A stretch of 64,000 bases of DNA from Exserohilum rostratum (Eukaryota > Ascomycota > Dothideomycetes > Pleosporales > Pleosporaceae), in contig CP111155.1 in the NCBI GenBank assembly GCA_026367775.1, positions 620,001 through 684,000 on the forward strand. Reading direction: 5' to 3'. Position 1 is the stretch's first letter. Each line of letters starts with the position of its first letter. The notes under the pieces are model-generated. The model was given only the letters and a program-made list of their open reading frames with translations. It had not been told where the DNA came from and searched no databases. A program made the position numbers and the translations under genes. This document shows, in pieces, positions 22,995 to 35,142 of the stretch.

Positions 22995-23202
22995 CTTCTT
23001 CTAGGCCTCACGTCGCAATGTGGTGTCGATGTCGCGCAGGCGCAAAAAAGTTGACGGTCCAAAAAGTTGAGGTCCCGCCCGGGCGAAGTTCGGTTAGCGC
23101 ATCGGCGTCGGTGCTTGGCTCAGGTTTGGTACGCAACATCACGAAAAGCTAGCTCTCGACGACGACCAGCACCCCCCATCTGCACACTCCCATCAGACAG
23201 CC

Positions 23203-24098
23203 ATGGCCTCACGTCTTGCAAGGAGCGCCGTCGGTGAGTAGCAGCTCTCGGATGAAGATGCGATGCCATTGACCCCTCTGCTCACGCACAACAGGCGCCG
23301 CCCGTCTCCGCCCTGCGCTCCCTCTCCGCGCCCTGCCCTCCATCAGCGTGCAGGCCCGCTACAACTCCAACCTGCCCCAGGAGGACCCCAAGAAGAAGGC
23401 CCAGTCCGTCCTCGACTCGATACCCGTCCCCGGAAACAGCCCCCTCACCAAGGCCGCCGTGCTCTCCGCCGGAGCCGGTCTTTCGGTCGCGGCCATCAGC
23501 AACGAGCTCTACGTCGTCAACGAGGAGTCCATTGTCGCCCTCTCTCTGCTGACCATCTTCTGGGCCGTTGCCAAGTACGCCGGCCCCGCATGGGGAGACT
23601 ATGCGCAGCAGCAGGTGGACAAGATCTCGGGCATCCTCAACTCTGCCCGCCAGGACCACACCCAGGCTGTCAAGCAGCGCATTGAGAGCGTCCAGGACCT
23701 CAGCAGCGTCATTGACGTGACCAAGACGCTTTTCGAGGTTTCCAAGGTGCGCTAGCCAAACATTGGACATGGAGGGGCAATTGACTGACCATTTCCTACA
23801 GGAGACCGCCCAGCTCGAGGCCCAGGCCTTTGAGCTCGAGCAGAAGACTGCCGTCGCCGCCGAGGCCAAGTCTGTGCTCGACTCATGGGTCCGCTACGAG
23901 GGACAGGTCAAGCAGAGGCAGCAGCGCGAGCTCGCCGAGTCCATCATTGCCAAGATTGAGAAGGAGCTCGAGAACCCCAAGACCCTCAAGCAGATTCTTG
24001 ACCAGAGCGTCTCTGACATTGAGAGTATGTGTCATGCAGAATTGTTCAGAGCATTGCGTGCTAACAAGATTACAGAGATTGTCTCCAAGAAGGCATAA
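23203..24098 (+). CDS. ATP4: mitochondrial F1Fo-ATP synthase subunit b
   Basis: Four exons (23203-23233, 23295-23746, 23802-24024, 24076-24098) encode 242 aa; the yeast protein has 244. A positively charged presequence (MASRLARSAVG...) ends near RYNSNLP. Two hydrophobic segments follow (AAVLSAGAGLSVAAIS and ESIVALSLLTIFWAVAKY). The long charged helix comes next, forming the peripheral stalk that links Fo to the F1 head. The start is fixed by the presequence and by the first intron being in phase. The last exon encodes only seven residues. Confidence 0.94.
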
Positions 24099-25391
24099 GC
24101 GCCCTATAGGAACCAGCGGCCAAGTTCGTCCAATGTTACATATATGTGTGCAATAGTCAGGCTTGTTCAATATAGAGAACCCCCGGCTGGGGAAATGGCC
24201 CAATCAAACTCGTTATGTCTCCAGTTTTCTCCAGTGTTCTCAATGTCTTATGGCTCGCTTGGAACAGAAATGGCCTAGAAGCGGATCTGCATTTCTAGAT
24301 TGATTGCGTTTTGCTACGCGACACTGGGCTTTATCTCGGCTATCCTGCTCATCATGTCGTAGTCCCTGGCAACACGATGCCCGTTCCGAGAAAAGGTCAA
24401 TGCCGATAACCCTGGCGGCTAGAAATATGTACGTAACTTGAGATTTGAAATTACGTGTTTCCATGGCATGATTGTAGCACCGCACAGCAGCAGCACAGCC
24501 AGCATCCCAGCGCAGCAAAGGGCGATACAGTTACAGCACCACTCACTCACTCACTACCACAGCAAAAACCAGCAAATTTACACATGACAAAGGTACAGAT
24601 ACAGATACAGATAGATATAGATCAGGACAGCCCCCCGTGAAAAGAATAAGAAGAGGAGAGAGGAGAACAAGAAGAAAAGCCCATAGCAACCCACTACACA
24701 CACACCACGACGACGACAACCCATGCTCATACAATGGTAGTATACGTACACAGACCTATATGTTAGAAAAAATAGGCCCCCGCAATAGATGCTTATGACG
24801 AAAAAATTACCGACACACCGGCACGCCAGGCCGAATCCAGAGCGGACATGAAGCCATGGGAAACCCCCAAGAAAAAAAAGAGGATCCTCGAAAAGAGAAT
24901 CAGTGCGCCGAGGACAACGCATAGTACGTAGAATGATCTCCTCAAACCCCCACGCGTAGGGCCCCCCCTTTCTTAATATATCTGCATCTCAAACCGTGCT
25001 TGTGGCGCAATGGGGCGTTGGGAGGTTTGGAAAAAAAGAGGCCGAGATGAAGTATGCCAAGGTTGAGAGGAGCTTTTTTTTTTAAATCATTGATTGGCTG
25101 GTTTGGCTGGATGGGTTGTGTAGACGCGCGGGGGGGTATAGGTAGAGTGGGAAGTTGGGATGTTGCATGACTTGAGCGGCGGCAAGATAGCGAGTCAAGC
25201 AGCATACAGACAAACAATGACAACAAGGCGGGGCGGAGGAGAAAGAAAGGGAGAGAGAGAGAGAAAGAGAGAGGGAGAGAGAGCCAAAGGCAAAGGGTCC
25301 GTAGCAAGAAGAAAGGGTATCGTTGGAATGTGATATGGCAAAAGAGGCTGGGGGTGATGCTCAAGGGAAGGGCGCAAAGGGCGGCAAAAAT
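24099..25391. other. intergenic between convergent genes, with GA microsatellite
   Basis: Holds the 3' UTRs of ATP4 and the SDR gene. A GA-rich simple repeat lies at 25237-25283, and short (ACAGAT)n-like and CACACA tracts at 24594-24710. No gene is supported. Confidence 0.55.
25237..25283 (+). repeat. GA-rich microsatellite
   Basis: About 47 bp of GAGA/GAAAG/GAGGG purine repeat, likely length-polymorphic, lying in the 3' flank of the SDR gene. Confidence 0.8.
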
Positions 25392-26736
25392 CTACGGCCA
25401 CCAGCCCATTCTCTTGTAGCTCTCAATAATTTCTTCCACCTTTTCCTTTGTAATCCGCTCGACGTTGTACCTGGCGTGGAGTTAGTCGTTGGTCTAAAGT
25501 TGCGGCAAGGTGGGGTAGTCAGCTTACGTGAATCCCGTTTCCCGCTCAAATGCGCTACCATCCAGGCTCAGATCGGCATCCTTTAGCAGTTCCTTCTCCA
25601 TGTAGGGTGTCAGCGGTGTAGACTGGCTGATGCCAGCCTTTGCCTGCAGCTCTGCCCATGGGTCCAGCGTCTCGTCATTGACTTCGTCAACGACATGATC
25701 GAGGTTTAGTCGTGCAAAGGCCGAGATGAGTGTGCCGTGGAAGCCCGTCTCAATCTTGAAGATTTCGCCAATGATCTGTGCAGTTTGTTTTTGTGCTAAG
25801 GACAGTGTGAGCAATGGACACGAGGCTGATAGAACAAAGAAAAACGTACCAGTGTTGCCATGGTCGACAATATTGAAAGTGGGCGCGGGCCGGCGGCCAG
25901 GTGGTCCCTTGACATACCACTGTGCAACATGCCACAGCGCCCTGGTAGAGTCCTCGATGTGCACCAAATTTGTCCGCAGGTCTTCTTTCCACAGGAAGCG
26001 CATCTCCTTGCCCTTGCTCTGGTATACTCTTGCCATGCACAGCGCCGTGCTCAAAAATTTGCTTGTGTAGGGGCCGTAGACGTGAGCGGTGCGCATCACC
26101 ACGAGGTTCAAGCCTTCCACCTTGGCAAGGTCCTCCTCAGCCTTGAGCTTCCACTTTGCCAGATTTGACCACGGTTTCGTCTTGTCAGTCTCCTTGCGGG
26201 GTGTGCTGTCGGGCTTGTAGACCATGCCGGTGCTGATTTCGACAAAGCATTTGACCTTGCGTCTGGCAGCCTCGCGGCCAACGGCCATGGAGAGGCCATA
26301 GGAGCGCAGTTCGTAGACCTTTTCCTCCTGGGAAAAGCGAGTCTCGCCGCCGCAGTTGAAGACGTAGTCGAATTCGCCCTCTTCTTCACGGTCGAATATC
26401 CGCGGAAGAGATCCTGCAGGGGGGGTTCAGTCAGCGTGGGATTCGTGGTGCTTGGGCAAGGGATACGCACGTTCTTGGGCGGCGTCGGCCTGGATGAAGC
26501 GCTCTCTTGAGCAGGCTTCCTTGAATTCTGGAGCCAGCCATGCCAGCTCGGGCAGGTGCTTGTCGACGATGCGTATCTGCGAGGCGAGGTTGTTGTCGTG
26601 GAGGTACTTGCACAGGTGTCGTCCGGAGTAGCCTAGGCGGGCATGGTTAGTCGTCGTGTCTCGTGTGGCATGTGGTGGGCAGGGCAGCGTTACCCAGTCC
26701 GCCTATTATCAGGACCGAAGGCTTGTCTGAGGCCAT
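25392..26736 (-). CDS. extended SDR-fold, NAD(P)-dependent epimerase/dehydratase-like protein
   Basis: Five exons (26694-26736, 26471-26632, 25850-26413, 25528-25795, 25392-25470), all with GT...AG introns of 54-61 bp, encode 371 aa. The Rossmann motif GxxGxxG is at residues 12-18 (GGLGYSG). FDYVFNCGGETRFS and VKCFVEISTGMVYKP correspond to the beta4 and beta5 regions of extended SDRs. Lower sites include LRTNLVHIEDSTRALW and FNIVDHGNTG. The expected catalytic Tyr of YxxxK is Leu153 here (LAKWK), while Ser129 and Lys157 are present. A dinucleotide-binding protein is certain; classical oxidoreductase activity is doubtful. The substrate is unknown. Fungal relatives are annotated simply as NAD-dependent epimerase/dehydratase family. 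Confidence 0.85.
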
Positions 26737-29038
26737 GGTGGGCGTCGCGAGAGGGGCGTTCTGATCAGCCTCTACAGAGTGCGCGCAACGAGGTCGCAGC
26801 GAGGAATTTGGGGGCGGCGCAGTGGGCGGATGGTGTCTTGTAAAGTCAAAATCGGGGGTGGGGATTGAGCGTTGCGGATCGCGCTCAATGCTCAGCGCTC
26901 AGACCTTTGGTTGCAGTAGTTCAACCGACAAAAGGACGCTGATAATACGCAGTAGTGGCCGCTGCCTGGAAACGGGGCGAGGCGAGGCCGTGCCAGTCGA
27001 GGGCGCCGGCGACGCTGCGGGAATTGGGCGAGGGCGAGGGGCTTGGGGCGAGGGCCAGCGGTGCCGGGCGCGGTCGTGGGCGTGGGCGTGAGCGTGGGCG
27101 CGGGCTTGGGGCGGCAGCAGTTGGCGAGGGGGAGAGAGCGAGTGGTCGTGCAGAGCGAGAGCGAGAGCTAGAGAGAGAGAGACACTGGCAGCCAGTATAG
27201 GGTAGGTCCCACGGCACAACAACGATGTCATATAACCCTGGCCCACTCTAGGCGACTCATTGACCCGCAGGCGAGGGCAAGTCAGGCCGACGATGGGGGA
27301 GAGGGTTTTTGCAGCGGGCGCAAGTCATCCATGAGACAATTCGTATTTGAGGGGGGAGAGAGAGCACTCCGCATCGCAGCACGCCGTGTCGGTTGGGCAC
27401 TTGTGGCTGACCCCAACCCACACACGAACACTACTATACTACTATAGCAAGTGGCATGGCTTGTTGCAGGCTCCGCAGGGCGCCCGAGACTAGGCATTGC
27501 ATGCCTTGTTCACCTCGACCTGGCCGTTGGCCTTGTGCCTGGCCGCTCTCGACATGTACCGCCCCGTCACATCACGTCACGTCACGTCACACGGCCTCTG
27601 GCGGCATGGCCGCTCGCCGTTGGTCTTTGTTGCCGACGACGAGGGCGAGGCGGTTGCGGCGGGAGATGTACAGCAGTCCAGCGGGCGGTGAAAAAAGGAC
27701 GGCACGCTCCCGCAGTGCTGGACCATGTCTCTCTCACCAAGCATCCAGCAGTCGGGTCTCATGACTGCCCAAAGTGGGGGGGGGGGGGGGGGGAACGAGG
27801 CCGCTGTTCAGGGGCAGCTTTGCTTTCCCACTCTCTGCATTCCTCGTCGAGACGTTGGGCCTCGCTGCCACCCATCCACCCACCCGACTAAGGCGCAACC
27901 TCGAGCCAGGGGTGCAGCCGTCATCTATCTCTTGGCTTGGTACCGCACTGGTACTGCTGCTCAACGTCGGACCTGCATGACGACCGTCGTCGTAGTCGAC
28001 CTGGCCCCCCCTGTGCTCCGCGGAGCATGCTTGCTGATCACCAGGCCCTCATTTATCTATCCATATGCGCTACCACCTCATCCTTCTGCAAAAGAGGCTC
28101 TCGATTAAATCTTAATACATGTACTCGCCCAAGACGCCTCGCAAGCGACGCTGCTTTGGCTTTGTCAATTTGTCAACCTACCTGGCCATGGTTCCTCGGC
28201 CCCCGCCTACCATGACTCCAGCCCGCGTGCCAATGTCATGTACGTACGTAGTAGCTATCTACATAATTAAAACACACAATCACAAAGCCTTGCATTACCA
28301 CTGTACCTAGATGCACTCCACAAGGCGGCCAAGCACCCGGGTTACGCAATCCCACGGCCTATCCGGGTGGGTGGGTGGGCGCCCTCCTTGCACATGTTAT
28401 AGCTGCTATGTATATACACAAACAGCACAACTTGTCCCCAGATCTGTGCGTCCATGCAACTCGGCACAAAAATAGAGCCCAGCTAGCCCATTCATTGGAT
28501 GCACCGTGGCGTTCCCCTACCTCGAGTAGTATGCAGGCGCCCACTCTGTCTACCGCCCACGTCACCCACGGCAGGCACGTTCAAGCCCACAATGTGTGTG
28601 CCTCGCTGCAAGAACTGCCGTTCATGCACGGAAGCTGCACGCCGTCATGATCGACCCGCACTTGCATATGCATCCTTCACTCCGCAACCACCTCACCTCG
28701 CCTCACCTCACCTCAATTGCACCCGTCTTTGTTGCTGCACGCTATACTTGGCTCCTAGTCCTACTATGTCAAATATATATATATATATCTCATCGTCATG
28801 CAAATACTACCACCTCCTCGAAATCAACCCACGGAACCCTCTTCCGAACCCATGCTTGCCCTCTCTTACATACGTACAAAAACTTGAATAAAATAATGCC
28901 ATGCTTTTTCGCCTCACTTCGCCCAAGTCCCACTCATAATGCTGTACACATCCCATGCAGCCCTATGAATTTGTCCGAAGACGATTCGAAATGCCAAATT
29001 GTCATGCTTTTTTAATCTTCTCTACTCTTTTCCTCTCC
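26737..29038. other. intergenic, G-rich and simple-repeat-rich
   Basis: Contains a G-rich promoter-proximal tract (26995-27125), TCACG pentamer repeats (about 27567-27590), an 18-G homopolymer (27776-27793) and CTCAC repeats near 28690-28715. The T-rich end is the 3' flank of TOP1. Frames in this region are read-throughs of simple sequence. Confidence 0.5.
27776..27793 (+). repeat. 18-G homopolymer
   Basis: An unbroken run of 18 G. It may be a true mononucleotide repeat or have an uncertain length from sequencing. Confidence 0.85.
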
Positions 29039-32000
29039 TCAGAACTCCCAGTTCTCATCCACCGACTTGATGGCCCAGTCAAACTTCTCTCGCAATGTCT
29101 TGGAGAAGAACTTCTCAATCGGCACGTCAAACTTCTTGGAAAACACCACAGTAAGACGCGGGTCAATGTAGTTCTGTCAAAAGTCAGCAACACGCCCAAA
29201 CACACATACACACCAAACACGCCACTTACAATCTTGGACGTGCCAAGAGCAACCTCCTTGTTACCCTCCTTGTCCTCCATTTGGATCTTCATGTTCTCAA
29301 TCCGCTGGTTGAGCTTGTCGATGTTGGCCTCGAGCTTTTCAATCGTCGGGCCCTTGCCCTCAGCCTCAACCTTGCCCGTCTTGTTCTCTTTCTTGTACTT
29401 GGCCGCTAGCTCCTCGGCCTTCTCAAGACGCTCCTCCAGCTCCTTGGGCTTCATCTCCTTCTCACCATCCGCCAAGAGCTTCTCGTTGTCCTTTTCAAAC
29501 TTCTTGGTGATCTTCTGCCGCAGCTCTTCCACCTCGGCTTCCTGGTGTTGCTTGACCCATTCCATGTCCAGATCGGATGGTCGCTCAAAGAACTCGGCTC
29601 CCTTCTTCTTCTTGATCTTTGGGTCCACGTCAAGCATCATCATCTTGGTCCTCCACACTTGGTACCGAAGTCCGTTAATCTGCTCATGTCAGCAACAATC
29701 ATTCCCCTTGGCAAAAAAAGCACTACTAACCTTCTCGTTCATCTTCTCAATCGACGTGGCGTGGCTGGCAGCAACGGTACGCTTGTGGTTACAGAGAATT
29801 GCAACTTCACGGTTTGCGTCGTTGTACGCCTTGACCTTCTCTTGAATAGATCCAGTAGCCTTCATGTTCTTGAGCAGCCTCGCCATTGTGTAAGAGGCGT
29901 TGTAGGTACGGAATACCTTTGCGGTAAGACCGGGCATGTAGCTGGTGAGATGCTTGTTCAGAGCAGACGTTGTCAACCGATCAAAAATGTCATCGCCAGT
30001 CGACTTGGGCTCCTTCTTGAACAGTTTCAGGTTCTTGAATACCTGCGGATCCACCTTGACTTCGTCGTAGTATCGAATACTGTCTTTACCCAAGAAGTCA
30101 AAGATGACCGTCTCCGGAGGCCGCAGTGTGATGTGCTGGAACTTGAGCGAGCAGCAACCGACCGTCTCGGCTTCATCTTCTCCCTTCTCATTACCAGCAC
30201 GGAGGGCAAACTGATCGATCAGGTAGATGGCCGTAGCGCGTTGACGATCCGCCATCATCTTGGAGTTGAGGTCCTTGCGGTAGTCCTGACGAATGCGGTC
30301 AATGTGCTTCTTGAGTTCGCGCGCCTTTTCAAACTTCTTGTAGTCACTCTGGCCCTTGATGTCCGAGTTGGCAGCAAGCATGACGTACTTGTACGCGCCG
30401 TTAATGTTCTCTTGCCACATAGCCAGCCATGTACCCTCGTGGTCATGCTTGACCTCCTTCCAGCGGTGACCCGCTGGCGGCTCGGGCACTTTGGCATTCT
30501 CGCCAATGTTGATGGTGATTTGCTCAGGCATGACACGCTTCTTGACACGGCCCGTCTTAGGATGCTCGCCACGACCACGGAAAAGACTAGGAGGTTCAAC
30601 GCGGAAGTTTCCAACCTTTTGCTTGCGACCGTCCCATATGCAGTACATGTAAGGAGCCTCTGCAGCCTCCTTTTCGGCCTTGAGCGCCTTCTTCTCTGCC
30701 GCGGAAAGAGCCTTCTTCTTCGCACGCTCAGCCTCAAAATGCTCAAAGATTGGCTTGAAGTCGCACTTTTCAAACTTCTTAATCTTGACGGTATTGCCGT
30801 TCTTGTCCTTGCCATGTCCAGTCTTGTCCAGGATAGCGGTAAAGTCCTCGAAGAAGTTCTTGTTGAAGGTTGGGTTTTCAACGTTGTGCGTAGAGTTCAG
30901 CATGCTTCCGTAGAAGGTAGCTACCTCTTCAGCGTCCTTGTGCAGAGTGACAGGTATGCCATCGTAGATCAACTTGACATTCTTGGGCAACGGCTCGTAT
31001 TCAGGAGGGAAGACGACACCATTGTGCTCTAGGGTTTCCCACTTTCTGGTGCCATCCCCTTTGCTTGGGTCCTCCCACCAGCGGTACTCCTCTTCTTCGT
31101 CTTCTTCAGCATCTTCGTCCTGCTCCGCCTCCTTCTTCACTTTGCCCTTGCCCTTTGCTGGTGTCGCGGCTGCAGCCTTTGCCTTGGCGTTCTTTGGGGC
31201 AGCCTTCTTAGCAAGGGGAGCATCCGAATCAGATTCCTCTTTCTTTACGCCGTTCGACTTCTTCGCCGGGGCCTTCTTTTTCGCAAGAGGAACATCTTCA
31301 TCGCTGTCGCTTTCCACCTTTTGTTTACGCTTTGGGGGTGCCTTTTCTTTGTTGCGAATGGCCTTTGCCTCCTTTGCGGCAGCCTTCTCGATGGATTCCT
31401 TCTTTTTCGTGAGCTTCGTAGCTAAGGGGACATCAGAGTCTGCCGACTCTCCAATCTGTTCGGCGCTTGCTTTAGGGGGTATCCTGGCTTTGAGAGGCAC
31501 GTCGCTGAGTTCCGAGTCAGATTCATCCTTTACGGGCTTCGATTGTTGTGATGTCCGCCTTCGCTTGCTCTGCTGCACGTTAGCTCAATACACTGCCCAT
31601 CGCATTTGCACAGGAAGACGCACCAAAGGCTTGTCGTCCTCCTCTGAGCTGCTTGCGTCCTTGTACGATTTGCTGTTTGCCACGCTCGTGCGCGCCTTGC
31701 GCTTGCCGTTGGTGTTGCCATTCGTCTCAGGCGCATCGACATCCATCTTGCTCTCATCGACGGGGCCCATGCGGATCGAGATGCCAGGCTCGACGTGGCC
31801 GTTGGAAGGTACTTCGGCGGCCATCTGCCTATCCTCTTCCTTGGTGATTTGCTCGGAAGACTTTGCTGTGAGAGTATTATAGTTAGCTTTAATTCGTCTC
31901 CGGCTGCAAGATGCGGATTGTGTCAAGCGAGGGCGTAATGGAGCAGGTTGAGGTGGCGGGAGGCTGGGTGGTGAGAGGGCAGAGTCGAAATCGACAAGGG

Positions 32001-32113
32001 CGATCGGCGCGCGTGAGACTGAGATAGCCGTAGCGCGTGAGAGCGCTGCCATGGATGAGCTCACCTTGGTTGTTCCCTCTCACTAGGGGAGTGTCGTCGC
32101 CAGAAGATGACAT
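29039..32113 (-). CDS. TOP1: DNA topoisomerase I (type IB)
   Basis: Five exons (32065-32113, 31624-31865, 29731-31572, 29230-29679, 29039-29173) encode 905 aa. The N-terminal about 300 residues are a charged, Lys/Ser/Glu-rich nuclear domain containing repeated SDSD.PLA motifs. The core follows, with YRWWEDP, KWETLEHNGVVFPPEYEPLP and the catalytic Arg in LRAGNEK, Lys in GKDSIRYYDEV, Arg in AKVFRTYNAS and His in CNHKRT. A coiled-coil linker precedes the C-terminal domain with the nucleophilic Tyr863 in KINYIDPRL. It relaxes supercoils ahead of polymerases by a 3'-phosphotyrosyl intermediate. The first intron is long (199 bp). The second intron has a tandem acceptor. The last intron falls one codon before the Asn-Tyr of the active site. 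It is divergent from ATP3. Confidence 0.93.
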
Positions 32114-32951
32114 TTCAGTAACAATCGGCGCGCGCTTGACTCGCAAGTGGTAAGAAGGGTGTGTGCATTCAGCAAGGTTTGGCGGAAATCGGGTGGATCT
32201 TGCGGAAGCAGTAGAGGCGGCCCTGTACGAAGGCAGTAGTGATGGTAGACAGACGCGTGCCTGACGGCAGCAGATCCGCAGCACGATTGAGGCGATGCTG
32301 GAGGAGGGAGGAGTGAAGGGCAGAAGAGGCGTGGGTGATAGATGGGCGGAAAAAGAGGAATGCTGAGTTTAAGTGAAGCGCAGCCCCAGGGAGCCACCAG
32401 TTGCGATCACTGCTGCTAAGTCCACCAACGCACGGTCGTTCGGCCTTCACCAAATCTGGGTCAGTCACCTTCTGCAACTTACCATATGCACAACGTCACT
32501 GGTGCATCAACTGGTCCATTGCTGACTGGCTGTCAGACAGGCAGATGAAGATGGACGCATCTTCGGCTTTTTTTCTTCCCTTGAGACAATAACTGATACC
32601 TTGAGGCTTGGGTCATGCTTGCCACCTGTTCGTTTGACCGATCGTGCCTATGTCCAGCTAATTGCATCGCGCCGCAAGACCGAGTCTAGACCCGTTCTGC
32701 CGTATGCGAGTCGAGCAGCACAAACTATTCCATACTCCATTGTCACTAAGCGCCTATCTGCGCGGAACGGTCGAGTACGAGGGGTGACTTGGGAGTGGTG
32801 TGCTGCAGAGCCCCACGTGACACTTGGCGCCTTAGCGCGCAAAGCAATTCAAGCATCCCGATTGCCCGACACAGCTTCCGCTCAGCAAAGACAGCAGTGA
32901 AGAGCACCATCCCACGGCTGTCGCCATCTCCACTCATCTCAATTCGTAGCC
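32114..32951. promoter_or_regulatory. shared divergent promoter region TOP1 / ATP3
   Basis: 838 bp separate the start codons of two divergently transcribed genes, so both promoters lie here. CACGTGACACTTGGCG at 32814-32829 contains a CACGTG box. No other gene is visible. Confidence 0.55.
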
Positions 32952-34025
32952 ATGATGCTGTCACGAGCTGCGCGCCCGGCTCTGAGGGCTGGTATGGCCG
33001 CCACCGTCGCCCGGTACGCTTCCGTCCCAGTTGGCAGCTTTTCTCTCGCACCTTGCAACCCCCCCATTGCCGGATCAATTGCATCGCCAACTGCATCCAT
33101 TGCTGACTGGAACTTGTGTATCTAGGCCTGCTGCCCTTACCGCCACCAATGCCGCCGGTTATGCCACTCTCCGTGAAATTGAGGGCCGCCTCAAGTCGAT
33201 TCGCAACATCGAGAAGATCACCAAGACCATGAAGGTCGTCGCCTCCACCAAGCTCACCCGCGCCCAGAAGGCCATGACCGAGTCTCGCAGGTACGGTCAG
33301 ACCTCCAACCAGGTCTTCGAGAGCGCCGAGACCAAGCCAATTGAGAGCGAGGGCAAGAAGAACCTCATTGTTGTCTGCAGCTCTGACAAGGGTCTCTGCG
33401 GTGGTATCCACTCTGGAATGTCGAGGAAGGTCAGGAGGATGCTCGCTGAGAACCCCGATGCCGATTTGGCCGTCATTGGTGAAAAGTGCAAGGCGCAGCT
33501 CGGTCGTTCCAACGGAAAGAACATGGTTCTCTCTTTCGCTGGTGCCGGAAAGGACGTGCCCACCTTTGCCGACTCTCTCTGCATTGCCGACCAGATCTCC
33601 ATGCTCCCCACCGACTACGCCTCGATCCAGATCGTCTACAACAAGTTCATCAACGCCACAAGCTACGAGCCCATCATCCAGGAGGCCTACTCTGAGGAGG
33701 CTATTGCCCAGTCCGGTATGTCAAGTGGTGCAAGGCAATGGATGGTGTACTGACCTGATGACTAGCCAACTTCTCGGCTTTCGAGATTGAGGACGAGGTT
33801 CTCCCCAACCTCCGCGAGTACGCTCTGGCCAACTCGCTCTTCTGGGCGCTGGCCGAGGGTCACGCTTGCGAGCAGTCTGCGCGTCAAAACGCCATGGACA
33901 ACGCTTCCAAGAACGCCGGAGAGATGATCAACAAGTTCCAGATTCTGTACAACCGAACCCGTCAAGCCGTCATTACTGGCGAGCTCGTCGAGATCATTAC
34001 TGGTGCGGCCGCTTCCGAGGGTTAA
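32952..34025 (+). CDS. ATP3: mitochondrial F1-ATP synthase gamma subunit
   Basis: Exons 32952-33013, 33126-33715 and 33766-34025 encode 303 aa. An Arg/Ala-rich presequence (MLSRAARPALRAG...) is followed by the family N-terminal helix GYATLREIEGRLKSIRNIEK. SDKGLCGG is the conserved central motif. The C-terminal helix ends with ASKNAGEMINKFQILYNRTRQA, followed by ITGELVEIITGAAAS. Gamma is the rotating central shaft of F1. The start at the first of two adjacent ATGs is conventional; the second is equally possible. Confidence 0.94.
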
Positions 34026-35142
34026 GCGCTCGAGGAGTGTTAGACTTTGATATCCCGAAGGCCTGACTCCATGTCCCCCTCGAATGGGCTGTGTAGAATA
34101 AACGTCTGTTCATAGCTCCCGTGTATCAGCCAGTTCGTGGAAAGTTCATCGCAGTCTTCACGTGTAGTCATGTGCCGTGCCTGATTGACTGCTGCCGTGT
34201 CGCAATTAGTCATGTTATATGATGGTGAGCCGTTTAATAATGTCGATCCACATGGCTCCCGACTCAAATGCCGCGATCGCTGCGAGCGCTGTCTGCAGCT
34301 TCTACTTGGCGACCATTACATGCACACGTTATCGGGCAATCGCAAAAGCACCGATACAGCGGAGGTTTGAGTTCGGGTGACGTCCTCATGTGGCACCATG
34401 CCTTCTCGGGTTCTGCGGCTGCTTGGCGAGGCAACAGAAAAAAACGTTTGTACTAGCAAGGAGGGGTGTTTGCGGATTATCCGCATACTCTTGCCTCGTT
34501 CATATGTGCCTGGCCCAGTCCGGTAAGCGTGCAGCTGCATAGGGATAAGTATAGGTAATGCTTGAAACACGACTGCAGCATTAGAAACACCCGCCCCTCT
34601 CACGCCTCCTGCACCTGTTCAAGTGACATGCAAGAGCGGGCCATTACCAGGCCAGGCAACTATTATATAGGATGGCGTGTTCTAGGCATCGATAATTTCT
34701 TTTCCTTTTGTCGCCGTTTGCACAATTCTCCTAGGGTGCTCTGGTAGTAGCCCCCGTTTTCTGTCATCATTGGAGAGCAGGCATATCCCCTGTACCCTGG
34801 AGCGTCACGATAGCAACCACACAGAGTACAGGAAAGAGCATCGCTGCCAACCTCGGCCATATCCTTGCCTGTTATATGCTTGCTTTGCTACCTTGTCTCA
34901 TCTTACTGTCCTCCTGTCCGGCTATACGACGTCAGCAGCCACAGCCAGCCCCCCTCTCATCCCTCGAAGCCGGCTTCACTTCACTCTTTTGATAAAAGTG
35001 CGCTCCTTTCTCCACCCACTCCTGTCGCGCCTCCCACTGGCGCCAGGTTCTTTCTTGTCGCAACCTCCTGCACTTCGTTCTCCTCTTCACCTACATGCGA
35101 CAGACACCCCAAAAAGAACAAAAAAATAAATCTCCAACAAAC
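34026..35142. other. intergenic
   Basis: The 3' flank of ATP3 and the promoter of the next plus-strand gene. The last 200 bp are C/T-rich and lead into an A-rich leader (CAAAAAAATAAATC-like) before the ATG at 35143. No other feature seen. Confidence 0.5.

Noticed and set aside
29545..31032. 495-residue plus-strand frame over TOP1, and a further 302-residue frame at 30974-31882
   Set aside because: Both are exact shadows of the topoisomerase exons and consist of low-complexity Ser/Leu/Phe runs.
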